This document shows, one piece after another, positions 57,201 to 64,000 of a stretch of 64,000 nt of DNA (position 1 is its first letter; every line of letters starts with the position of its first letter). The notes beneath the pieces are model-generated. The model had not been told where the DNA came from and did not search any database. It saw nothing but the letters and a program-made list of their open reading frames with translations. The position numbers and the translations under genes are program-made. The DNA comes from Saussurea involucrata (lineage: Eukaryota > Streptophyta > Magnoliopsida > Asterales > Asteraceae): NCBI GenBank assembly GCA_033807775.1, contig CM066319.1, forward strand, positions 140,108,983 through 140,172,982. The letters are read 5' to 3'.

Positions 57201-57647
57201 TCTAAAAGCGTCCTATAAACTTATCACAACACATTTAAATAAGACGCTTTAGTTTTTTGCCCTATAAATGAAGTCTTGTAAAATGGTCTATTAGGACACA
57301 CACTTTTATTGTAGTGACTATCTGTTTTTTTATATCGAGTATAATTTATCAATTTGCTGATAGATTCTTCGTTTAAAATTATAATAGGATTCAATAAATG
57401 GTCCACAATATGTTGTGGGTACCACGACTTAGACGAGGACGTGTATTGTGGGAACCGAGGAAAGATTAATGGCGCTGAAGTTTTTGCTGGGTCGTGTAAA
57501 GACCCAACTAAGGTCATTATTTGGGATGGTGTACATTACACCGAGGCTGCGAACAATTGGATTGCGACCCGGATCACTAACGGATCATTTTCAGATTCAT
57601 CATTTTCAATTCTTGAAACATGTCCGAATCATATATCGGTATCGTAA
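54279..57647 (+). CDS. GDSL esterase/lipase (SGNH hydrolase), 385 aa
   Basis: Five exons join in frame: 54279-54519, 54612-54821, 55607-55779, 56553-56826, 57388-57647. An N-terminal hydrophobic signal peptide (about 1-18) predicts secretion or cell-wall location. The four SGNH blocks are present: nucleophile Ser40 in YNFGDSNSDTGG, the Gly block HGANFATGGST (102-112), Asn178 in DIGQNDIAYC, and Asp346/His349 in WDGVHYTEAAN. Block HNTGPIGCLP and the Cys-rich CCGYHDLDEDVYCG also fit the plant family that includes acetylesterases and alpha-fucosidase-like members. The substrate cannot be read from sequence. The five-exon layout is standard for the family. Introns 2 and 3 each hold a related hAT-like MITE and intron 4 a CACTA-like element. 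Confidence 0.95.
54982..55454. mobile_element. hAT-type MITE in GDSL intron 2
   Basis: Ends TAAGGGTTTGCATCC and GGCTTTGCACACCCCTA, with an 8-bp duplication with one mismatch (attgaggg at 54974-54981, attgagag at 55455-55462). Contains many ggatttcagat/atttcggg motifs. No transposase. Confidence 0.75.
55847..56250. mobile_element. hAT-type MITE in GDSL intron 3, degenerate
   Basis: Collinear with 54982-55454 (gtgtgcattgaacgggttcg, gggcaaactaaaaacccaa, caatcggttgagagattga, tataatattt...aaatatat) but more decayed. Ends and duplication are unclear. Confidence 0.6.
56887..57318. mobile_element. CACTA-type non-autonomous element, degenerate, GDSL intron 4
   Basis: Ends AGAACAAAATTAGGTTTAT and ...TTTTATTGTAGTG, with internal ttataggac/gtcctataa repeats as in 36195-36665. 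Same family as the two UKL copies. Confidence 0.6.
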
Positions 57648-58626
57648 TCAAACATCGTTATCATATCGCACTAATTAAAAAAAGCTAATCATTTGTTCTT
57701 ACCTCTTTATTTGTCTTTTTGTGATTAAAAACACGGAACCACGAGTCTCTATCTATATGTTATTAACATACAAATAATAAGATTAAATACTACCAAAAAG
57801 TTTATTCATTTGTTTTCTGATTCATGTTGTTATTCTTTTTGAGTTGTTTCTCTTTTTGAGTCCGTTACTTTTTCGAATTTTCTTTATTATCCAAACATGA
57901 AATACGACTTATTGGTTTCATTCGCGCTTTGCCTGCTTGCGACATGAACTCATATGTCAGGGTTATTTCGATATCCAATTTATATTAATGTTAAGAATGA
58001 TCCGCATTTCATATAAGCGAATAATTTATTTATTACAAAAAAAAGAAAGAAAAAAAATGATGTTAAATTTAAGAGCATTTTCAATAGCTACGCTATAATT
58101 TTTCTAAAATAGAGAATCCAAAATCAAGATTTCTAAACAATTACATCTAAATATAACAATTACCTTATTTTAGCAATTCAGACATTAATTATTTTATTAA
58201 AATATTATATAAATTCATCATCCAATACACTTTAAAAACTTTATAAAAACCTATAACATGTTCAACCTCATTTGTGAAAATAATTAAAATAATATATCTC
58301 TCACCTCCATATTAAGTTTTAGGGGCTGTTTGTTTGCATCTGAATGATGCCATTCAGATGTTAATGTCTGAATCGGTCAGACAAGAGGCTGTTTGGCTAC
58401 CCATTTTAAATTGTCTGTATCGCTCAAAACCATCTGTATCGCTCAACTCCCCCTCCCTCCCCTATTTCATTCAGACTTCACTTTTTCCACCATTGCCCCT
58501 CTCTCTCAACGACGCACGCCCTAATCTATCTCTGCCTCACCATCGATCGCACCAGATACACCATCGATTTCTCCCTTAAATCGATCGCACGAGGTCGATT
58601 TATGCTTCTGGATACAATCGATTTCT
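57648..58626. other. Intergenic, with a Tourist-like left end at 58321
   Basis: AT-rich and gene-free. Bases 58072-58320 hold a decayed GAGCATTTTCAATAG-type MITE start. From 58321 GGGGCTGTTTGTTTGCATC, with internal repeats of cattcagatg/catctgaatg, looks like the left end of another Tourist-like element; its interior (58480-58620) is C/T-rich like a captured 5' UTR. A gypsy LTR interrupts it at 58627. Confidence 0.5.
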
Positions 58627-60381
58627 TGTAATACCCCGGGTAAAGTCGTTAGTTAAAAATATATTTCCGTTAAATTAGTTAACTTTATATAATTAAGATT
58701 TAGGGTAAGTTTGGTTAATTTAGGGGTTTAAAGGTGTTTTGGTCATTAATGATAAGTTCAAGGACTAAAGTAGTAAAATAGGTTGATATTACCTCTTGAT
58801 GGAATCAGATATTTCATAAGTCAAATATTATCCAGAAAATCAGAGTGTGTGTGTGGGTTTGAGACCAAAAGAGAAAAGAAGGGTTTATAGCTAAAAGGTT
58901 CAAATTGATTTACTTGGAAGTAATTTAAGGTATGTTTCTTATATGTTTTATGTCTGTAATTACCAATAGATAGTTTCTATCGGAGTAGAATAACCGATTA
59001 CACGTCCAGTAGTAATTTCTGTTGATTCTGGGTCGAAATTGATGAAACCGACAGAGGTGTCCGGACACAGTATGAAGGTGTCCGGGTGGTTTTGTTGGTG
59101 ATGTCCGGGTAGTGTTCTAAAGGTGTCCGGGTACTTTTGTTGATAGTGTCTGGATGATATTTTAAAGGTGTCCGGACAAGTCTTTTATCCGGGTAAGTAT
59201 TTCTTTCAATAGTTTTCCGGATGATTTATGTTACCGGGTGGTATCCGGGTTACTTCGGTTTCCGGATGGCGTCCGGATTATTGATGTTGTCCGGAAAGAT
59301 CTGCTGTCCGGATAAATTGTGTTGTCCGGATTCTTTTGTGCTGTCCGGATACTTTAGCCGTTTGACCAATTTTGAGGTTTCAGATACTTTTGAATGTTCG
59401 GATATAGTTTTCCAAATGTATTTTGAGTTAAGTTGTTCCGAAAACTTCCTGGGGGGGGGGACCCCAGACCCCGCAAGGGCGTTGCCCCTTGACCCCATCC
59501 GCTAACCGGGTAGCGGAACCCCCGTGTTAAGTCGCCGTAGAAGAACAATTGAGGATAAGAGTTTGATAGGTTATTTAGGATTCTCAGCCTGTTAGTAAGT
59601 CTTATGAGTTCTTGTGGTAAAGAGATGTTTGTATGTAAATGGTTTCAGATTCTGAGAATTTTGGGTAAAGGATCGGATATCTCGGAGAAAGGCTTGGAAG
59701 CGTAATTTTAAGCATTCAAAGGTGAGTTTTACTTTTAAAACATTTTCAACTGGGATGCATATATATATGAAATATATATGAGATGGATATGTATGGATTG
59801 GATACGTGATATACGATGTGATTAGGTGTTTATATTGAGACGTATATGTGGTTGGAATGTGGTTGGAATGTGGTGACGTTTTTATAAAAGAAAATGTGAT
59901 GAAAGGTTTTATAAATGACGATATGATATATTGGTACATATATATATTGTATTTATCTGTGCATTCCACTACACAAGTGCACTTTAGCCGGGTTTCGGTG
60001 TGCGGACCGGTGAGTAGCCGGGTTCCGGTGTGCGGACCGGTAACGTTGATTATTTATTAGTTGGCTTGCTACCAACTAATATGGCCATTTGTGGAGGAAT
60101 AAGGTGGAATGAAAGGTATACGATGCACGAGTCTTGATTGGTATTTAAATACGTGTGGTATATTTGTGTTTTACGAAAGGATTACTAAAGGTGTTATATG
60201 AAGGTTTTATATAAGCTATTATGATACATGATTTTATGTAAATAGATTTTATAACGATTTTCAAATGACAGTGATTTTCTCACTAGACCATTAGGTCTAA
60301 CCTTCATTTCTGTTTTCAAAATATGTATTCCAGGTTGAGGATCGTTTATTAGCAAAGGGAAGAATTAAAGTGTAAGGCGCA
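58627..60381 (+). repeat. Gypsy-type LTR, interrupted
   Basis: Begins TGTAATACCCCGGGTAAAG, a typical gypsy LTR start. It continues for about 1.75 kb with GTGTCCGG-type repeats (59055-59350) and two copies of a 30-bp unit around gtgtgcggaccggt (59985-60045). It is cut at 60381 by the Sirevirus LTR. No gypsy genes seen, so it may be a solo LTR or the start of an element continuing past the window. Confidence 0.65.
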
Positions 60382-60585
60382 TGTTGGGTCACCAAGGATT
60401 TGAAATTGACTCACCAATGTTTTCCCTAAAACTCCTACTTAGAATATTTTAGTTCAGTTCTTTGAATGACTTGTACAAGATATCAAATGTTCGGTGAAGT
60501 CGAAGATCAACCGAAACCAAGCTTGAAGACTCTCTACTTGTGGAAAATAGAAGACTCTCGGCAACATTCAAACAAGTCATCACCA

Positions 60586-60841
60586 CCGAAATTCCTTGAC
60601 ATTTCGGTGGCCTTCTCTCCACCGAATTTATAGGACAATTTCGGTGGCCTCTTCCACCGAAGTGCATGGACAAATTCGGTGGTCCCCATCCACCACCGAT
60701 GACTCTTTCGGTGCTCCTCTCACCACCGAAACATGCTTGCAATTTCGGTGGTCCTCTCACCACCGAAACATGCTTGCAATTTCGGTGGACTAGTCTTCTT
60801 TCCACCAAAGATCTCTCAATCTCGGTGGAAACCACTTCGGT
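60586..60841. repeat. CCACCGAAA/TTTCGGTGG palindrome cluster in the LTR
   Basis: About eight alternating copies of TTTCGGTGG and CCACCGAAA in a repeating unit of about 43 bp (for example caccaccgaaacatgcttgc, twice nearly identical). Sirevirus LTRs are known for conserved palindromic clusters of this kind. Confidence 0.85.
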
Positions 60842-61077
60842 GCTAAAAGCTCAAGACAGAAGATCATTTATTATGGGACAATATCCTCCAGCTGAGAAAA
60901 GTGACAGTTTGTCTCTTTATCCACTTTCAGTTAAGGTCCCTTTTATCTGCTCAAGCTACTCTGTCTGCACCTAGTGAAAAGTGACAAGGACTTCACAGTT
61001 CTCCTGAAGTCAACATTATCAGCATATGTGAAGATGACAAGTGTCCCAAGCATTTAATGCTTGGGCACTCCTTGGCA

Positions 61078-61087
61078 CTATAAAAGG
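61078..61087 (+). promoter_or_regulatory. TATA box of the Sirevirus LTR
   Basis: CTATAAAAGG is a close match to the plant TATA consensus and lies downstream of the palindrome cluster, where an LTR promoter is expected. Confidence 0.6.
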
Positions 61088-61383
61088 AGAAGTGCTCTTC
61101 ATGCAATTCTCACGCTTTCAAGAAATTCTCTCAGTGCAAGAAACCTTCTTTTAAGCCTTAAAACTCAATAGCTTTGCTCTTAGTGTTCTTAGTTGTTTTG
61201 TTGTATACTTTGTGTAAGATTGTTAGAATAGTTTATCTGTTCTTTTCCGCAACAATCTTAAGTTTTCTGTGTGTAATTCTTTTGAAAGTTTTTCAAATAT
61301 AAGAATTAAAATTGTGAAATTTTTGTGTATTGTATTCAACCCCCCCTTCTACAATACTTGTTAAGCCATCTGGGACTAACAAG

Positions 61384-61395
61384 TGGTATCAGAGC
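61384..61395 (+). other. Primer binding site of the Sirevirus-like element
   Basis: TGGTATCAGAGC, two bases after the LTR end, matches initiator Met tRNA. Confidence 0.85.
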
Positions 61396-61426
61396 AGAAA
61401 GTTTAATCCCATAAACTTGATCTGCG

Positions 61427-64000
61427 ATGGCTGCCTCTTCTTCTTCTACTGTTGAAAACTCTCTTCAAAACAACTTTTCAGAAAATGGGTCTATTTCAAA
61501 ACCTCCTAAGTTTAATGCCAACAACTTCTCCTTGTGGAAAAGCCGCATGATGCTATTCATGGAAGGAGTGGATACTAGATATCCAACCATTCTCAAAGAG
61601 GGACCCATTATCCCCAGAGTTTGGGCTCGCTATGACACGCAGAGGCCAGGTAAAGAGACCTTTGAAAAGGAAATCTCTAGTGATTCTGATGAGGAAAAAT
61701 CCAGTGCTACTGGTCGGTATATTCTCAAAAATCCTAAAAAGTATACTGATGAGGAAAAACGTTTAGTTACTCTTGACTCCAAGGTAAGAGCTATTATTGC
61801 TCTCTCTCTTCCTGATGAGGTCTACCACTCTTTGGTGAACTTTGAAACTGCCAAAGAAATGTGGACCACTCTATGTGTTCTGTACGAAGGTACAGAGGAA
61901 GTCAAGAAATGTAAAAAGATTGGTCTTATCAGAAAGTATGAACTATTTTCTTTTGAAAAAGGAGAATCTCTTCCTAGCTTCTACAATCGCTTCAACTCTC
62001 TTATTAATGATCTCAAGTTATTGGGCAGAGTCTATGATAATGAGGAAGTTTTATGCAAGTTCATGGATTGTCTCCCAGAATTTTGGGAAAACATATGTAC
62101 TTGTATTAAAACTACCAAGGACCTTGAGTTCATGCCCTTAACTGTTTTATATGGTACTCTTTTCAATTTTGAGCAAACCAAGCTTCAACGGAAATCTTTC
62201 ATCAAAGAAATAAAGAGCTCCTCTATAGCTCTTGTTAGTGAAAGTTCCAAGAATTCTCAAAATCTTCCTAGAATCACCTATCCTTCATCTGACTCTGACA
62301 ATGACAGCCAAACAAATGTAACCCACCAAACGGAAGCATATCTTAGTGATGCTGATGATGAAGGTGAGGATATCATGGTTGAACAGTTGTCGGATGAGAT
62401 GGCAATGATGGCCGGTTCTAAACACAAGTTTCGTCCCATCAACAAATCTCGAAGTCTTAGAAAAACTTCATCTTTCAAAACTTCTTCTGACAAGTCTAAT
62501 GAGGAATGCTACAACTGTGGCAAGAAAGGACATTTTGCATCTGAGTGTAGAAGCAAGTGTATCTCCAAGTCCAGATTTACTTCTTCTGACAATCCCTCTT
62601 CAAAAAGGGAAAAATCCAAACACATGCCTTTCAAATCAACCTTTCCCAAAAAGGAGTCCCCACCATCCTTCTTAAATCATCAGGAGCGTGCTGAGAAATA
62701 CAAGGCCAAGTACAAGAAAGAGAAGGAAAGGAGTGAGGGTCTAGAGAGAAAAGGGAAGGGTCTCATGGCAGAAACCCACGATTGGGACGACGAAGACACC
62801 TCCGACAGTGATTCTCAGAATAGATGCTTCGTGGCCATCTCAGAAGAAATGGAAGTTTCCGAAAAGGCCACTTCACCTATGGCTCTAGTGGCAACTGGGT
62901 GCTCCACAGCCTACGCTCAGGTACATCCCTTCAATAATATGTCTGATATTGAAAAGATCAATGCCTATGAGTCTTTAACTCAAGATTTTTATTCTGTTAA
63001 AGACAGTAAGAATAGAAAATCTGCTCAAGTGAAAGAGCTCAAAGCTGAACTTGAAATTTGCATGTCTAAGCTTAAAAGGTTTGAGGAAATCAAAAATGAG
63101 CTTGAGGACTTGAAAACAATAAATCATGTGATCTCAAAAGAAAAGAACTCCCTGTTTAAGAAACTAAAAAGGGAACAAGAAGTCATCAAAAAATGGTCAA
63201 GCTCTTCCAAAAATCTTGAACAAATCTTTCAAAGTCAAATCTGTAGTTCAAACAAGTTCGGTCTAGGATTTGGAAAAACTGATGTTTGTGAGTCCACTCT
63301 TGCTCTTGTTCCCCCCACCAATGCATGTGATGATTTCTCTGATTCTAGCTCTTGTGATTCCATCTCCTTGAACTCGTTAGATCTGTGTGAAGCCTTAAAG
63401 TATGGTATATCCTTAAAGGCCAAAGACTCCTCATTGCAAATCATTGAGAAGCAAGATTCAAATGACGTTTCTAAACCCATCCATGATCAGCTCAATTTTT
63501 CGGCCATGGATGAAGCCTCCTCCTCAAACTCTTCAAAAGCTAATCCTTCCAAAAGATCTAAACCCACCGATCTTATCCCCTTTGTGCCCACCGATCCCTC
63601 AATCAATGATCCTCCAATTCCTCTTCATGAAGTGTTAAAATCTATTCACATAGATACCTACACCGAACCTAAGCCCTCAAAGATCCCCAAAAGAGAAACT
63701 CCTGTTCACTCAAAAAGGATATCTTGTGCCGACAAAGGAAAATCAGTGGTCAACTGCATGGCAAGCTCCCATCCTAAAAGTGTTACCCCAAACATTCCCT
63801 CTAACAACACTTATATTCATCAAATTCCTAGATCTGTGCTTTTAAGAAAATCAATCTCCAAAGATTTATCCAAAGGAATCCTTGGGTCCAAGCCTCCTGC
63901 TCTGTTCTCCTCTAACAAGGTTATAAGAACAAATGATAAAAGCCAAAACATGAAAAATGCTAAAAAGGTGTTTATCTATAGAAAATGCTATAACTGTGGT
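61427..64000 (+). CDS. Gag-pol start of a Sirevirus-like copia element
   Basis: From the ATG at 61427 the frame is open for all 858 codons to the window edge. It starts MAASSSSTVENSLQNN, then has the copia gag pattern (FNANNFSLWKSRMMLFMEG near 47-65, EMWTTLCVLYEG, LPSFYNRFNSLINDLK, LCKFMDCLPEFW). A CCHC zinc knuckle CYNCGKKGHFASEC follows at about 361-374. An acidic/Ser-rich and coiled-coil stretch (to about 600) and a Lys/Pro/Ser-rich tail come next. A second CYNCG begins at 854, cut by the edge. A long gag with extra domains is usual in Sireviruses. Protease, integrase and RT should follow outside. The intact frame suggests a young, possibly active copy. Confidence 0.88.
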   Translation, partial: MAASSSSTVENSLQNNFSENGSISKPPKFNANNFSLWKSRMMLFMEGVDTRYPTILKEGPIIPRVWARYDTQRPGKETFEKEISSDSDEEKSSATGRYILKNPKKYTDEEKRLVTLDSKVRAIIALSLPDEVYHSLVNFETAKEMWTTLCVLYEGTEEVKKCKKIGLIRKYELFSFEKGESLPSFYNRFNSLINDLKLLGRVYDNEEVLCKFMDCLPEFWENICTCIKTTKDLEFMPLTVLYGTLFNFEQTKLQRKSFIKEIKSSSIALVSESSKNSQNLPRITYPSSDSDNDSQTNVTHQTEAYLSDADDEGEDIMVEQLSDEMAMMAGSKHKFRPINKSRSLRKTSSFKTSSDKSNEECYNCGKKGHFASECRSKCISKSRFTSSDNPSSKREKSKHMPFKSTFPKKESPPSFLNHQERAEKYKAKYKKEKERSEGLERKGKGLMAETHDWDDEDTSDSDSQNRCFVAISEEMEVSEKATSPMALVATGCSTAYAQVHPFNNMSDIEKINAYESLTQDFYSVKDSKNRKSAQVKELKAELEICMSKLKRFEEIKNELEDLKTINHVISKEKNSLFKKLKREQEVIKKWSSSSKNLEQIFQSQICSSNKFGLGFGKTDVCESTLALVPPTNACDDFSDSSSCDSISLNSLDLCEALKYGISLKAKDSSLQIIEKQDSNDVSKPIHDQLNFSAMDEASSSNSSKANPSKRSKPTDLIPFVPTDPSINDPPIPLHEVLKSIHIDTYTEPKPSKIPKRETPVHSKRISCADKGKSVVNCMASSHPKSVTPNIPSNNTYIHQIPRSVLLRKSISKDLSKGILGSKPPALFSSNKVIRTNDKSQNMKNAKKVFIYRKCYNCG

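Larger units (their letters stand above)
60382..61381 (+). repeat. 5' LTR of a Sirevirus-like copia element (1,000 bp)
   Basis: Begins TGTTGGGTCACC and ends GGGACTAACA, just before the primer site. It carries a palindromic repeat cluster (60586-60841) and a good TATA box (ctataaaagg at 61078-61087) about 300 bases before the end. The CA-rich poly-C run at 61340 also lies in it. The partner LTR is beyond the window. Confidence 0.8.

Overview
This window is eukaryotic nuclear DNA from a flowering plant, almost certainly a eudicot. It is AT-rich, has GT-AG split genes with plant-type products, and is crowded with plant transposons: Tourist-like MITEs with TAA/TTA target duplications, hAT, MULE and CACTA derivatives, tRNA-derived SINEs, and Ty1/copia and Ty3/gypsy LTR elements. 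I cannot assign a genus from sequence alone.

I reconstructed five host genes from splice sites and reading frame. (1) + strand, 996-5533: the last six exons of a gene ending in a BET-type NET domain; its start lies left of the window. (2) - strand, 7263-7622: a small intronless plant protein of unknown function, 119 aa. (3) - strand, 10651-15516: a complete 11-exon RGLG-type gene (copine/vWA plus RING E3 ubiquitin ligase), 468 aa. (4) + strand, 33336-44651: a complete 14-exon uridine kinase-like gene (UCK plus UPRT domains), 469 aa. (5) + strand, 54279-57647: a complete 5-exon GDSL esterase/lipase, 385 aa. All joined exons keep frame. Four genes are exploded by transposons in their introns; the short 119-aa gene is the exception.

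The rest is mobile DNA, much of it nested. 17.4-18.4 kb is a Tourist-like element carrying a captured piece of a histidine-biosynthesis gene (imidazoleglycerol-phosphate dehydratase). 19.6-32.6 kb is a row of three MULE-like elements, two with perfect 9-bp target duplications. The middle one was split inside its terminal repeat by an 8.5-kb chromovirus-type Ty3/gypsy element that has lost gag, and it also holds a hAT element. 46.5-53.2 kb is a solo gypsy LTR with a 4.9-kb degenerate Ty1/copia element inside it. 58.3-64 kb is a three-level nest: Tourist-like end, gypsy LTR, then a Sirevirus-like copia element whose gag-pol frame is open to the window edge.

I found no bacterial-style system, CRISPR array, rRNA or functional tRNA gene. 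The most noteworthy signals are the gene-capturing Tourist element, MITEs joined head to tail by exactly one TAA/TTA, foldback families lodged in TA/GA microsatellites, a GC-AG intron in the NET gene, and hairpin-forming tandem repeats in two different LTR families.
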